Source of the DNA: Pseudomonas sp. S09G 359
GTDB taxonomy: Bacteria; Pseudomonadota; Gammaproteobacteria; Pseudomonadales; Pseudomonadaceae
DNA length: 64,000 bases
Assembly: GCF_002843605.1 (NCBI RefSeq)
Contig: NZ_CP025263.1
Coordinates: forward strand, 1,928,501-1,992,500
Reading direction: 5' to 3'
A program made the position numbers and the translations under genes. Shown here one piece after another: positions 46,149 through 55,133 of the stretch. The notes beneath the pieces were generated by a model. The model had not been told where the DNA came from. It saw nothing but the letters and a program-made list of their open reading frames with translations, and made no database searches. Positions within the stretch are counted from its first letter, which is position 1; every line of letters begins with the position of its first letter.

Positions 46149-46853
46149 ATGCAGTTGTCTAGACAAGAAGAGCCGGTGTACCGCGAACTCGCGGACATCC
46201 TGCGCCGTGAACTGAGCAGCTACCAGGCGGGCGACTTCCTGCCCGGCGAGGTGCACATGGCCGAGCGTTTTGGCGTCAACCGCCATACCTTGCGCCGCGC
46301 CATCGACGAGCTGGTGTTCGAAGGCAGCCTGTTGCGCCGCCAGGGCAAGGGCACCCAGGTGCTCGACCGCCCGCTGATTTACTCGATGGGCGCCGAGACG
46401 TCCTACAGCCAGTCGTTGTCGGCCCAGGGCGTGGGCGTCGAGGCGGTGTTGCTCAAGCGCCGCTACTGCTACGCCAGCCGCGAAGAGGCCATGCACCTGG
46501 GCATCGCCGAAATGGCGCCGATGATCGAGCTGCAAACCCTGCGCAAACTCGACCAGCAGCCCGTCAGCTTGATCCGCCATCGCTACTGCGCCAGCCGCGC
46601 GCCGTTGCTGGCCGACTACACCGGCGGCTCGTTGCGCCAGTACCTGCGCGAGCGTGAGCTGCCGCTGAGCCGCACGCAAAGCCTGATCGGTGCGCGTTTG
46701 CCCAACCGTGATGAGGCCGCGCTGCTGCTGATGCCTCGGCACTTGCCGGCCCTCACGGTCTTTACCCTTTCCTGCGATCGCGACGGCCGCCCGGTGGAGC
46801 TGGCGCAGTCCACCAGCCGTTCGGATCGCTTTCAGTACCAAGTGGTGACATGA
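46149..46853 (+). CDS. phnF: GntR/HutC-family regulator PhnF
   Basis: A 234-residue regulator with an N-terminal winged helix (about 10-75, YRELADILRRELSS then FGVNRHTLRRAIDELV) and a C-terminal UTRA ligand domain (about 95-230). PhnF proteins are thought to repress phn genes. The ATG at 46149 has no ribosome-binding site of its own: the seven bases before it come from a T-run, so translation may be weak or coupled. Codons 3-6 contain a perfect 12-base palindrome (46155-46166) that fits HutC-type operators. Its stop is followed one base later by phnG sequence. Confidence 0.9.
   Translation: MQLSRQEEPVYRELADILRRELSSYQAGDFLPGEVHMAERFGVNRHTLRRAIDELVFEGSLLRRQGKGTQVLDRPLIYSMGAETSYSQSLSAQGVGVEAVLLKRRYCYASREEAMHLGIAEMAPMIELQTLRKLDQQPVSLIRHRYCASRAPLLADYTGGSLRQYLRERELPLSRTQSLIGARLPNRDEAALLLMPRHLPALTVFTLSCDRDGRPVELAQSTSRSDRFQYQVVT
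46155..46166 (+). promoter_or_regulatory. Candidate PhnF operator within phnF codons 3-6
   Basis: TTGTCTAGACAA is a perfect palindrome with the GT-N4-AC core expected for GntR/HutC-family repressors. Its place at the start of phnF suggests autoregulation, but the bases also encode Leu-Ser-Arg-Gln, so it could be coincidence. Confidence 0.4.
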
Positions 46854-46865
46854 ATGGAGAGCACG

Positions 46866-47303
46866 ATGAGCCTGTCCCCGCGACAACATTGGATCGGCGT
46901 ATTAGCCCGCGCCCAGCTCAATGAATTGCAACCTCACGCAGCCGCTTTGAAGGACGCGCAATACCAACTGATCCGCGCTCCGGAAATCGGCATGACCCTG
47001 GTGCGCGGCCGCATGGGCGGCGATGGCGCTGCCTTCAACGTCGGCGAAATGAGCGTGACCCGCTGCGTGGTGCGCCTGGCCGATGGCCGCACCGGCTACA
47101 GCTATCTCGCCGGGCGCGACAAGCTCCACGCCGAGCTGGCGGCCCTGGCCGACGCCCACCTGCAAGGCAGCCAGCCGAGCATCTGGCTCAGCGACTTGAT
47201 CACTGCGCTGGCGGACGCCCAGGCCCAGCGCCGCGCGCAAAAACAAGCCGACACGGCGGCCACCAAGGTGGAGTTCTTCACCCTGGTGCGAGGAGAAAAC
47301 TGA
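46866..47303 (+). CDS. phnG: C-P lyase complex subunit PhnG
   Basis: A 145-residue subunit of the PhnGHIJ core complex. Family features include ARAQLNELQPHAAAL, then GMTLVRGRMGGDGAAFNVGEMSVTR (read as GRMGG and FNVGEMSVTRC), and GRDKLHAELAALADA. The start is ATG at 46866 with GGAG six bases before; the ATG at 46854 lies directly at the phnF stop and is less likely. Its stop overlaps the phnH start by one base. With PhnH, PhnI and PhnL it builds the methylphosphonate ribose triphosphate intermediate. Confidence 0.94.
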   Translation: MSLSPRQHWIGVLARAQLNELQPHAAALKDAQYQLIRAPEIGMTLVRGRMGGDGAAFNVGEMSVTRCVVRLADGRTGYSYLAGRDKLHAELAALADAHLQGSQPSIWLSDLITALADAQAQRRAQKQADTAATKVEFFTLVRGEN

Positions 47304-47893
47304 TGAACGCTCACCTGTTGCAACCGGCCTTCGTCGACCCGGTGCTGGACGCCCAGCGCGGTTTTCGCAGTGCGCTCAAGGCCCTGGCCGAGCCGGGCCT
47401 GATCCAGCACCTGCCCTCGGCGCCGCGCCTCGATGGCCTGGCGCCCGCCACCTACGCCCTGTGCCTGGCCCTGCTGGATGTGGACACGCCGCTGTGGCTG
47501 GCGCCGAGCTTCGACACGCCGCTGATCCGCGCCAACCTGGCCTTCCACTGCGGCTGCCCGCTCACGGCTAAGCGCGAAGACGCCGTGTTCGCGCTGCTGG
47601 GTGAACAGGACCTGCTCGACCTCGGTGGCTTCGACCACGGCAATGACCGTTACCCGGACCAGTCCTGCACCTTGCTCGTGCAGCTCACCGACCTGGAAGC
47701 CGGGCGCGGTTTGCACTGGTACGGCCCGGGGATCAAACACCAGCGCCGCGTGCAACTGCCGGTACCGCAAGCCTTCTGGCAGGAACGCCAGCGCCGCGAA
47801 GCTTTCCCCCGTGGCCTCGACGTGCTGTTCGCCGCCGGTCATCACCTGATCGGCCTGCCGCGCAGCAGCCGCATTGCAGAGGAGCACGCCTGA
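47303..47893 (+). CDS. phnH: C-P lyase complex subunit PhnH
   Basis: A 196-residue core-complex subunit. Recognisable parts are FVDPVLDAQRGFRSALKALAEPG (segments VDPVLDAQ and FRSALKA), TPLIRANLAFHCGCPL near 78 and GPGIKH near 145. It overlaps phnG and phnI by one base each, giving tight coupling. Confidence 0.95.
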   Translation: MNAHLLQPAFVDPVLDAQRGFRSALKALAEPGLIQHLPSAPRLDGLAPATYALCLALLDVDTPLWLAPSFDTPLIRANLAFHCGCPLTAKREDAVFALLGEQDLLDLGGFDHGNDRYPDQSCTLLVQLTDLEAGRGLHWYGPGIKHQRRVQLPVPQAFWQERQRREAFPRGLDVLFAAGHHLIGLPRSSRIAEEHA

Positions 47894-48969
47894 TGTACGT
47901 AGCCGTCAAAGGTGGCGAACAGGCCATCGATAATGCCCACCGCCTGCTGGCGAAAAAACGCCGGGGCAATACGGCAATTCCCGAACTGAGCGTGACGCAG
48001 ATCCGCGAGCAACTGCCGTTGGCGGTCGCGCGGGTGATGACCGAAGGCTCGCTGTTCGATGAAGAGCTCGCCGCCCTCGCGATCAAGCAAGCGGCGGGGG
48101 ACCTGGTGGAGGCGATCTTCCTGTTGCGCGCCTACCGCACCACGCTGCCGCGCTTCAGCCCGAGCCTGCCGATTGACACTTCAAGCATGTCGTTGAGCCG
48201 GCGTTTGTCCGCCACCTTCAAGGACGTACCCGGCGGCCAACTGCTCGGCCCGACCTTCGACTACACCCACCGCCTGCTGGATTTCTCGCTGCTCGCCGAG
48301 GGCGACTACCCAGGCCCGCAGACCCACCCGGAGGCGCGCATCGACGCCTGCCCGCGCGTGCTCGGCTTGCTTGCCAAAGAAGGCTTGATCAAGCACGAGA
48401 GCGACGACAACGCCAGCGTCGCCGACATTACCCGCGACCCGCTGGAATACCCCGCCAGCCGTGCCGAGCGCCTGCAAGCCCTGGCCCGTGGCGATGAAGG
48501 TTTCCTGTTGGCGTTGGGCTATTCGACCCAGCGCGGCTACGGCCGCAACCATCCATTTGCCGGTGAGATTCGTATCGGCGAGGTGGACGTGTGGATCGAC
48601 CCCGAAGAGCTGGGTTTCCCCATCTGCCTGGGCAGCATCGAAGTCACCGAGTGCGAGATGGTCAACCAGTTCGTCGGCTCGGCCACCGAGCCGGCGCAGT
48701 TCACCCGGGGTTATGGCCTGGCGTTCGGGCATGCCGAGCGCAAGGCCATGGGCATGGCCCTGGTGGACCGCTCGCTGCGTGCCGAGGAATACAACGAAGA
48801 AGTCGTCTCGCCGGCCCAGCGCGAAGAATTTGTGCTGGCCCACTGCGACAACGTCGAGGCGGCGGGTTTTGTCTCGCACCTCAAATTGCCTCACTACGTG
48901 GACTTCCAGTCCGAACTGGAACTGATCCGCAAACTGCGCCAACCGGCCGAGGGCTCCCGCCATGAATGA
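47893..48969 (+). CDS. phnI: C-P lyase complex subunit PhnI
   Basis: A 358-residue protein. PhnI is the nucleosidase-like subunit that, with PhnG, PhnH and PhnL, exchanges adenine of ATP for the phosphonate. Family motifs are YVAVKGGEQAI at the start, SVTQIREQLPLAVARVMTEGS (in part), GYSTQRGYGRNHPFAGEIRIG near 212 and GYGLAFGHAERKAM near 273. It overlaps phnJ by eight bases. Confidence 0.96.
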   Translation: MYVAVKGGEQAIDNAHRLLAKKRRGNTAIPELSVTQIREQLPLAVARVMTEGSLFDEELAALAIKQAAGDLVEAIFLLRAYRTTLPRFSPSLPIDTSSMSLSRRLSATFKDVPGGQLLGPTFDYTHRLLDFSLLAEGDYPGPQTHPEARIDACPRVLGLLAKEGLIKHESDDNASVADITRDPLEYPASRAERLQALARGDEGFLLALGYSTQRGYGRNHPFAGEIRIGEVDVWIDPEELGFPICLGSIEVTECEMVNQFVGSATEPAQFTRGYGLAFGHAERKAMGMALVDRSLRAEEYNEEVVSPAQREEFVLAHCDNVEAAGFVSHLKLPHYVDFQSELELIRKLRQPAEGSRHE

Positions 48970-49804
48970 CACGGCCTACAACTTCGCCTACCTCGACGAG
49001 CAGACCAAACGCATGATCCGCCGCGCCTTGCTCAAGGCCGTGGCGATCCCCGGTTACCAGGTGCCGTTCGGTGGCCGCGAGATGCCACTGCCTTACGGTT
49101 GGGGCACCGGCGGCATGCAACTGACCGCCGCAATCCTCGGCGACGATGACGTGCTCAAAGTGATCGACCAGGGCGCGGATGACACCACCAACGCCGTCTC
49201 TATCCGGCGCTTTTTTGCCCGTACCGCCGGCGTCGCCACCACCGAAGCCACGCCCGATGCCACGGTGATCCAGACCCGCCACCGCATCCCCGAAACCCCG
49301 CTGCAAGCCGGGCAGATCATGGTCTACCAGGTGCCGATCCCCGAGCCGCTGCGTTTTATCGAACCGTCGGAAACCGAGACGCGCACCATGCACGCCCTCA
49401 ACGATTACGGGGTGATGCACGTGAAGCTCTATGAAGACATCGCCACCTTCGGCCACATCGCCACCAGCTACGCCTACCCGGTGATGGTCGATGAGCGGTA
49501 CGTGATGGACCCGTCGCCGATCCCCAAATTCGACAACCCCAAACTCGACATGAGCCCGGCGCTGATGCTGTTCGGCGCCGGCCGCGAAAAGCGCCTGTAC
49601 GCGGTGCCGCCGTACACCCAGGTCACCAGCCTGGACTTTGAAGACCACCCGTTCGAAGTCCAGCAGTGGGAACACAACTGTGCCATTTGCGGCAGCCATG
49701 AATCGTTCCTCGATGAGCTGATTCTCGACGACGCCGGCACCCAGAGTTTTGTCTGCTCGGACACCTGGTACTGCGCGCAACGCGTCAAGGAGAACACCCA
49801 GTGA
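48962..49804 (+). CDS. phnJ: Carbon-phosphorus lyase PhnJ
   Basis: A 280-residue radical-SAM enzyme that breaks the C-P bond of ribose-bound phosphonate. The unusual C-terminal cysteine cluster is intact: C-A-I-C in EHNCAICGSHES near residues 240-244, a further Cys in SFVCSDTWYC and the last Cys six residues on. The PLPYGWGTGGMQ region near 43 is another family block. Length equals that of E. coli PhnJ. It overlaps phnI and phnK. Confidence 0.97.
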   Translation: MNDTAYNFAYLDEQTKRMIRRALLKAVAIPGYQVPFGGREMPLPYGWGTGGMQLTAAILGDDDVLKVIDQGADDTTNAVSIRRFFARTAGVATTEATPDATVIQTRHRIPETPLQAGQIMVYQVPIPEPLRFIEPSETETRTMHALNDYGVMHVKLYEDIATFGHIATSYAYPVMVDERYVMDPSPIPKFDNPKLDMSPALMLFGAGREKRLYAVPPYTQVTSLDFEDHPFEVQQWEHNCAICGSHESFLDELILDDAGTQSFVCSDTWYCAQRVKENTQ

Positions 49805-50574
49805 GCCAGCCGTTATTGCAAGTGCGTGACCTGTCGCTGTTGTACGGCCCGGAGAAGGGCTGCCAGGGCGTGAGCTTCGATTTGTACCCCGGCGAAGTGC
49901 TGGGGATTGTCGGCGAGTCCGGCTCGGGCAAATCCACCTTGCTGTCGTTGTTGAGCGGGCGTTTACCACCCCAGGCGGGAAGCATCGGCTACCGCAGCAA
50001 GGACGGTGAATGGCTGGATTTGTACAGCGCCAGTGAGGCCGAGCGCCGCACCTTGTTGCGCACCGAGTGGGGCTTTGTCGAACAGAACCCCCGCGACGGC
50101 CTGCGCATGGGCGTGTCGGCCGGCGCCAACATTGGCGAGCGCCTGATGGCCCAAGGCGTGCGCAACTATGCGCAACTGCGCGGCGCCGGTCTCGACTGGC
50201 TGGGCCAGGTGGAGATCGACCCGCAGCGCATCGATGACTTGCCGCGCACCTTCTCCGGCGGCATGCAGCAGCGCCTGCAGATCGCCCGCAACCTGGTCTC
50301 AAGCCCGCGCCTGGTGTTCATGGACGAACCCACCGGCGGCCTCGACGTGTCGGTGCAGGCGCGCCTGCTCGACCTGCTGCGCGGCCTGGTGCGCGAGCTG
50401 GACTTGGCCGTGGTGATCGTCACCCATGACCTGGCCGTGGCCCGCCTGTTGGCCGACCGCTTGATGGTGATGCGCCGCTCGCGGGTGGTGGAAACCGGGC
50501 TCACCGACCAGATCCTCGACGATCCACAGCACCCTTACTCTCAACTGCTGGTGTCTTCGGTATTGCAGCCATGA
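49801..50574 (+). CDS. phnK: C-P lyase ABC-type ATPase PhnK
   Basis: A 257-residue ABC ATPase that binds the PhnGHIJ core rather than a membrane permease. Walker [15 protein letters not shown] lies near 39, the signature [15 protein letters not shown] near 150 and Walker [13 protein letters not shown] near 170. An in-frame [15 protein letters not shown] segment is typical of PhnK. Overlaps by four bases at both ends. Confidence 0.96.
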   Translation: MSQPLLQVRDLSLLYGPEKGCQGVSFDLYPGEVLGIVGESGSGKSTLLSLLSGRLPPQAGSIGYRSKDGEWLDLYSASEAERRTLLRTEWGFVEQNPRDGLRMGVSAGANIGERLMAQGVRNYAQLRGAGLDWLGQVEIDPQRIDDLPRTFSGGMQQRLQIARNLVSSPRLVFMDEPTGGLDVSVQARLLDLLRGLVRELDLAVVIVTHDLAVARLLADRLMVMRRSRVVETGLTDQILDDPQHPYSQLLVSSVLQP

Positions 50575-51293
50575 TGAATGCCTTGATCGAGGTCCGTGAC
50601 CTCTCGAAAACCTTCACCCTGCACCAGCAGAACGGCGTAGTGCTTAACGTGTTGCGCGCTGTGGCGTTCAGTGTGCAGGCTGGCGAGTGCCTGGTGTTGC
50701 ACGGCGAGTCCGGCGCGGGCAAAAGCACCTTGCTGCGCACCCTGTATGGCAACTACCTGCCGGCCGGTGGCAGCATCCGCGTGCGCCACGCCGGTGAGTG
50801 GCTGGAGCTGGTCGGTGCCGAGCCGCGCGACATCTTGCAGGTGCGCCAGCAGACGCTGGGCTATGTCAGCCAGTTCCTGCGGGTGATCCCGCGTGTGGCC
50901 TGCCTGGACGTGGTGATGGAGCCCGCCCTGGCCCGTGGCTGGTCCAAGGCCAACGCGCAGTCCCGCGCCGAGCACCTGCTGACCCGCCTGAATATCCCCA
51001 AGCGCCTGTGGCAACTGGCGCCCGGTACTTTCTCCGGTGGCGAGCAACAGCGCGTCAACATCGCCCGCGGCTTTATGGTGGAGTGGCCGGTGCTGCTGCT
51101 GGACGAACCGACCGCGTCCCTGGACGACAACAACCGCCAGGTGGTGCTGGAACTGATGAACGAAGCCAAGGCCGCCGGCGCCGCGCTGATAGGCATCTTC
51201 CACGACCGCGTCGCCCGTGAAGCGGTCGCCGACCGCCATTTCGACATGACCCCCGCACCCGTCGCCCCAGAGGAATACGCCGATGCCCGCTGA
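50571..51293 (+). CDS. phnL: Alpha-D-ribose 1-methylphosphonate 5-triphosphate synthase subunit PhnL
   Basis: A 240-residue ABC-type ATPase essential for the first reaction of the pathway. Walker [21 protein letters not shown] lies near 40, signature [15 protein letters not shown] near 152, and Walker [13 protein letters not shown] near 172. Two ATGs are adjacent (50571 and 50574). It overlaps phnM by 11 bases. Confidence 0.95.
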   Translation: MMNALIEVRDLSKTFTLHQQNGVVLNVLRAVAFSVQAGECLVLHGESGAGKSTLLRTLYGNYLPAGGSIRVRHAGEWLELVGAEPRDILQVRQQTLGYVSQFLRVIPRVACLDVVMEPALARGWSKANAQSRAEHLLTRLNIPKRLWQLAPGTFSGGEQQRVNIARGFMVEWPVLLLDEPTASLDDNNRQVVLELMNEAKAAGAALIGIFHDRVAREAVADRHFDMTPAPVAPEEYADAR

Positions 51294-52428
51294 ACAGATC
51301 CTCAGTAATGCCCAGATCGTCACGGCCGAGCGCATGTTCCTGGGCACGGTGGTGTTGCGCGACGGCCAGATCGTCGACCTCGCCGAAGGCCGCAGCCAGT
51401 TGCCCCAGGCCCAGGACCTGGGTGCGGACTTCCTGTTGCCGGGGCTGGTGGAACTGCACACCGACAACCTGGAAAAACACATGACCCCGCGCCCGGGCGT
51501 GGACTGGCCGTCGACCTCGGCAGTGCTCAGCCACGATGCGCAGATCATCGCGGCCGGCATCACCACGGTGTTCGACGCGGTGTCCATCGGCGATGTGAAC
51601 CCCAAGGGCAACCGCATGAAAAAGCTGCCGGCGATGCTCGATGCCATCGCCCAGGCCGAAGGCGCCGGCCTGACACGCGCCGAGCACCACCTGCACCTGC
51701 GCTGCGAGCTGTGCCACCCGGACACCCTCAGCGTGTTCCGCGACCTGGTGGAAAACCCGCTGGTGCGGCTGGTGTCGGTGATGGACCATTCGCCGGGCCA
51801 GCGCCAGTTCGTGCTTGAATCCAAGTACCGTGAGTACTACATGGGCAAGTACCACCTCAACGACGAAACCATGGACGCGTTTATCGTGCTGCAAATGGCC
51901 AACTCCCGGGAGTACAGCGACCGCTACCGCGCGGCCATTGTCGAGCATTGCCTGGCGCGTGGCCTGTCGGTGGCCAGCCATGACGACGCGACCCTGGCCC
52001 ACGTGGAGGAATCGGCGCGCTACGGCATGACCATCGCCGAATTCCCCACCACCCTGGAAGCCGCCAAGGGCTGCCAGGCACTGAACATGAAAGTATTGAT
52101 GGGCGCGCCGAACGTGGTGCGCGGTGGGTCACACTCGGGTAATGTGGCCGCCGCCGGCCTGGCTGCCGAGGGCTTGCTGGATATACTTTCCAGTGACTAC
52201 TACCCGGCCAGCCTGTTGCAGGCCGCGTTTGTGCTGGCAGATCAACAGGACGGCGGCGACCTGTCGCGAGCGGTCAAGATGATCAGCCTGGCGCCTGCGC
52301 AAGCGGCGGGTCTCGATGATCGCGGTGAAATTGCCATCGGCCTGCGTGCGGATCTGGTGCAAGCCCGCAGCCGCGAAGGGCTTCCTGTAGTGCAACAAGT
52401 CTGGCGACAGGCGAAGAGGGTGTTTTGA
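51283..52428 (+). CDS. phnM: Alpha-D-ribose 1-methylphosphonate 5-triphosphate diphosphatase PhnM
   Basis: A 381-residue amidohydrolase that removes pyrophosphate from the triphosphate intermediate. The metal site begins with [20 protein letters not shown] near 48-67; [11 protein letters not shown] near 130, [13 protein letters not shown] near 165 and [10 protein letters not shown] near 230 add the other ligands. It overlaps phnL (11 bases) and phnN (1 base). Confidence 0.96.
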   Translation: MPAEQILSNAQIVTAERMFLGTVVLRDGQIVDLAEGRSQLPQAQDLGADFLLPGLVELHTDNLEKHMTPRPGVDWPSTSAVLSHDAQIIAAGITTVFDAVSIGDVNPKGNRMKKLPAMLDAIAQAEGAGLTRAEHHLHLRCELCHPDTLSVFRDLVENPLVRLVSVMDHSPGQRQFVLESKYREYYMGKYHLNDETMDAFIVLQMANSREYSDRYRAAIVEHCLARGLSVASHDDATLAHVEESARYGMTIAEFPTTLEAAKGCQALNMKVLMGAPNVVRGGSHSGNVAAAGLAAEGLLDILSSDYYPASLLQAAFVLADQQDGGDLSRAVKMISLAPAQAAGLDDRGEIAIGLRADLVQARSREGLPVVQQVWRQAKRVF

Positions 52429-53000
52429 TGGCGGGCAGGTTGATCTATCTCATCGGGCCATCCGGTTCGGGCAAGGACAGCCTGCTGGATGCCGCACGCC
52501 CGCGTTTGGCCGAGCGCGGCTGCCGCATTGTGCGCCGCGTGATCACCCGCTCGGCGGAAGCCGTAGGTGAAGCGGCCCAAGGGGTGAGCCCGGAGCAGTT
52601 CGCCGCGCTGCAAGCCGAGGGTGCGTTTGCCCTCAGCTGGCAGGCGAATGGGTTGTCCTACGGCATTCCCGGAGAAATCGACGACTGGCTGGCGGCGGGG
52701 GACGACGTGCTGGTCAACGGTTCGCGTGCGCACCTGGCGCATACCCGCGAGCGCTATCCGGATGTGCTGGTGCTGTTGCTGACGGTGGATCAAGCCGTGT
52801 TGCGCCAGCGTCTGATCGCCCGGGGGCGTGAATCCCTGGCGGATATCGAAGCGCGCCTGGCGCGCAATGCACGTTTCACCGCCGAACTGATTGCCGGCAA
52901 TGGCGTGGGCTTGTTCGTACTGGACAATTCCGGCCCCTTGGAAAACACCGTCGAGCGCCTGCTGTGCTGCCTCGACCACGGGCACTCGGCATGCGCCTGA
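52428..53000 (+). CDS. phnN: Ribose 1,5-bisphosphate phosphokinase PhnN
   Basis: A 190-residue guanylate-kinase-like enzyme that makes PRPP from ribose 1,5-bisphosphate, the last step of phosphonate carbon salvage. The P-loop LIGPSGSGKDSLL is at 8-20, and RRVITRSAEAVGE near 38 is the substrate segment. It starts at ATG 52428, sharing one base with the phnM stop; a TTG just before is an alternative. It overlaps phnP by 10 bases. Confidence 0.94.
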   Translation: MAGRLIYLIGPSGSGKDSLLDAARPRLAERGCRIVRRVITRSAEAVGEAAQGVSPEQFAALQAEGAFALSWQANGLSYGIPGEIDDWLAAGDDVLVNGSRAHLAHTRERYPDVLVLLLTVDQAVLRQRLIARGRESLADIEARLARNARFTAELIAGNGVGLFVLDNSGPLENTVERLLCCLDHGHSACA

Positions 53001-53740
53001 CGCTGCTCGGCACCGGTGACGCGCGGCAAGTCCCGGTGTATGGCTGCGACTGTGCCGCATGCGGGTTGGCGCGCACTGACCCAGCCTTGCGCCGCCGCCC
53101 CTGCAGCGCGCTGATCGAATGCGGCGACCAGCGCTGGTTGATCGACAGCGGCCTGCCCGACCTCACCGAACGTTTTCCGCCGCGCAGCTTCAACGGGATT
53201 TTCCAGACCCATTACCACGCCGATCATGCGCAAGGCCTGCTGCACCTGCGCTGGGGCCAGGGGCTGGTGATTCCGGTGCATGGCCCGGCAGACCCGGAGG
53301 GCCTGTCCGACCTCTACAAACATCCTGGCATTCTCGATTTCAGCCAGCCGTTCGCTGAGTTCGAAACCCGACGGTTTGGCGAGCTGAGCGTCACCGCATT
53401 GCCGTTGCAGCATTCCAAGCTGACCTTGGGTTACCTGCTGGAAGGCGAAGGTCGGCGCATCGCCTACCTCACCGACACCGTTGGGCTGCCGCCGGCCACA
53501 CTGGCCTGGCTCCAACGTGAACCGCCCGACGTGCTGGTGCTCGACTGCTCGATGCCGCCGCAGCCGCAAGCCCCGCGCAACCACAACGACCTGACCCTGG
53601 CGTTACACAGCATTGAGCAAACCGGTGCGCAACTGGGCGTGCTGACCCATGTGGGGCATACGCTGGATGCATGGTTGCTGGCGCATCGGCGCGAGTTGCC
53701 GCGGCATGTGTCGGTGGGCTGGGATGGGCGGGTTATCTAA
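52991..53740 (+). CDS. phnP: Phosphoribosyl 1,2-cyclic phosphodiesterase PhnP
   Basis: A 249-residue metallo-beta-lactamase-fold enzyme that opens ribose 1,2-cyclic phosphate 5-phosphate to ribose 1,5-bisphosphate, PhnN's substrate. Metal motif THYHADHAQG is near residue 74; LPLQHSKLTLGYL near 140 and VLTHVGHTLD near 218 complete the site. GCDCAACGLARTD at 18-30 forms the structural zinc site seen in PhnP. Last gene of the operon; a REP doublet follows. No phnO acetyltransferase gene is present. Confidence 0.95.
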   Translation: MRLTLLGTGDARQVPVYGCDCAACGLARTDPALRRRPCSALIECGDQRWLIDSGLPDLTERFPPRSFNGIFQTHYHADHAQGLLHLRWGQGLVIPVHGPADPEGLSDLYKHPGILDFSQPFAEFETRRFGELSVTALPLQHSKLTLGYLLEGEGRRIAYLTDTVGLPPATLAWLQREPPDVLVLDCSMPPQPQAPRNHNDLTLALHSIEQTGAQLGVLTHVGHTLDAWLLAHRRELPRHVSVGWDGRVI

Positions 53741-53758
53741 GCGCCGCGAATCCAAAAG

Positions 53759-53845
53759 GTGGGAGCGGGCTTGCTCGCGAATGCGGTCTATCAGTCAACT
53801 ATGCATTGACTGGCACACCGCCTTCGCGAGCAAGCCCGCTCCCAC
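53759..53845. repeat. REP doublet, GAGCGGGCTTGCTCGCGAA type
   Basis: Arms gtgggagcgggcttgctcgc and gcgagcaagcccgctcccac are perfect inverted copies, between the convergent phnP and lysR-type genes. It probably marks the 3' end of the phn transcript. Confidence 0.92.
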
Positions 53846-53854
53846 ATTGGGTCT

Positions 53855-54736
53855 TCATTGAGCCAACAGGTGTTCCACATACTCCACAAACGCCCGCGCC
53901 TTGGCGCTCGCCATCCTCCCGGTGGGAAACACGGCCCATAAATCCCGGGGCGGCAGTGTCCAATCGGTCAGCACGGTCTTGACCTCGCCGCTGGCCAGTT
54001 CCGGCGCGAACATCCAGGTGGACGACAACGTCAGCCCCAAATGACTCAGCACGCCGGCGCGCACGCCCTCGGCGGCGGTGACGCGCAGGCGGCCGTGGGC
54101 GACGAGGGAGTAGTGTGTGTCGCCTTGGGTGAAGGTCCAGTGCGAGCCTTCGCCACGGGTATAGATGATTGCCTGGTGTTGCAGCAGATCCGCCGGGGTG
54201 GCGGGTTCGCCGAACCGTGCGAAATACGCCGGGGTGCCGAGGATCACGCAGGGCGATTCGCCGATCTTGCGCGCCGTTAGGCTTGAATCATCCAGGTTGC
54301 CCATGCGCAGGGCGACATCGATGCCTTCTTCCACCAGATTGCGCACGCGGTCATCCAGTACCACGTCCACATTGATACCGGGGTACTGCGCAAGGAACGG
54401 CCCCAGGTGCGGAATGATGTGCATGCGCGCGAAGGTCACCGCCGCGCTGATGCGCAGGTTGCCCGACAGCCCCGCGCCGGCGCCACGGGCGGCGTCATCG
54501 GCCTCGTTGGCTTCATCGATGGCGCGCCTGGCCTTGTCGAAAAACGCCAGGCCCGCCTCGGTGGGCGTCAGGCCCCGCGTGGAGCGCATCACTAAGCGTA
54601 CCCCCAGGCGCGCCTCCAACTGCGCAATGCTCTTGGACACGGCAGGTTGGCCAATCCCCAAGCGTTTGGCGGCGGCCGAGAACGAGCCGGTTTCGACGAC
54701 GTGGACGAAGGTTTCCATGGCGGTGAGGCGGTCCAT
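53855..54736 (-). CDS. LysR-family transcriptional regulator
   Basis: A 293-residue regulator. The winged helix occupies residues 1-60 (FVHVVETGSFSAAAKRLGIGQPAVSKSIAQLE, with the recognition helix after GIGQPAV), followed by a linker and a periplasmic-binding-fold effector domain (about 90-290). The RSTRGLTPTEAG segment is characteristic of the CrgA/AaeR-like subgroup. LysR proteins normally control a divergent target; here the divergent side is a HicAB module and a gene remnant, so the original target may have been lost or lies elsewhere. Confidence 0.92.
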   Translation of the reverse strand: MDRLTAMETFVHVVETGSFSAAAKRLGIGQPAVSKSIAQLEARLGVRLVMRSTRGLTPTEAGLAFFDKARRAIDEANEADDAARGAGAGLSGNLRISAAVTFARMHIIPHLGPFLAQYPGINVDVVLDDRVRNLVEEGIDVALRMGNLDDSSLTARKIGESPCVILGTPAYFARFGEPATPADLLQHQAIIYTRGEGSHWTFTQGDTHYSLVAHGRLRVTAAEGVRAGVLSHLGLTLSSTWMFAPELASGEVKTVLTDWTLPPRDLWAVFPTGRMASAKARAFVEYVEHLLAQ

Positions 54737-54793
54737 CGGGTGTCCTTGGGTTTATCGGGTGAGGGCGTCGAGCATTGCCGAGGGTTCTGGGGG

Positions 54794-54948
54794 TTAAGTG
54801 TAATCGGGGTTGACCGCGGCGTAACGGATCACGCTGCCCTGGCCGTTCAACATTCGGTAAAACAGCCGACAGTCGGGATCGGCCAATCTGTGCTTGAGTA
54901 AAGATAACTCTAGGGTTACGTTTATTCGGGCCAAGCCACGAGGCTGGA
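54794..54948 (-). pseudogene. Probable gene remnant (C-terminal fragment) beside hicAB
   Basis: The minus strand holds a frame of about 50 codons ending in TAA at 54794, with protein-like content (KHRLADPDCRLFY, then GSVIRYAAVNPDYT). There is no ATG start with a ribosome site. The frame meets a stop (TGA at about 54966) inside hicA. It may be the tail of a gene whose front was replaced when hicAB arrived, or a short gene with a TTG start. I do not recognise the family. Confidence 0.35.
54905..54918 (+). promoter_or_regulatory. Candidate hicAB operator
   Basis: TAACTCTAGGGTTA is a palindrome with one mismatched pair (12 of 14 bases), 31 bases before hicA, where autoregulatory HicB would bind. 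It overlaps the putative gene remnant, so coincidence is possible. Confidence 0.35.
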
Positions 54949-55122
54949 GTGCAGAGCAGGCTATTGATCAAGGAGCTGCAAGAGGCGGGTTGGGTGCTGG
55001 ATCGGGTAACGGGCAGTCATCATATTTTTACTCACCGCTATAGCCCGTACACGATCCCGGTGCCGCATCCAAAAAAGGCCGTCAGAAGCATCAGGAAACG
55101 CGCCGGGCTGTTTCAGTTTTAA
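54949..55122 (+). CDS. hicA: HicA-family mRNA interferase toxin
   Basis: A 57-residue toxin with the double-stranded-RNA-binding-like HicA fold: LLIKELQEAGWVLDRVTGSHH at the front with the catalytic histidine H24 in GSHH, then YTIPVPHPKKAVRSIRKRAG. Toxins of this family cut mRNA and stop translation. The start is GTG at 54949 with GAGG five bases upstream. It is followed after 11 bases by hicB, with AAGGAG overlapping its own stop codon. Confidence 0.93.
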   Translation: MQSRLLIKELQEAGWVLDRVTGSHHIFTHRYSPYTIPVPHPKKAVRSIRKRAGLFQF

Positions 55123-55133
55123 GGAGAGCATGC

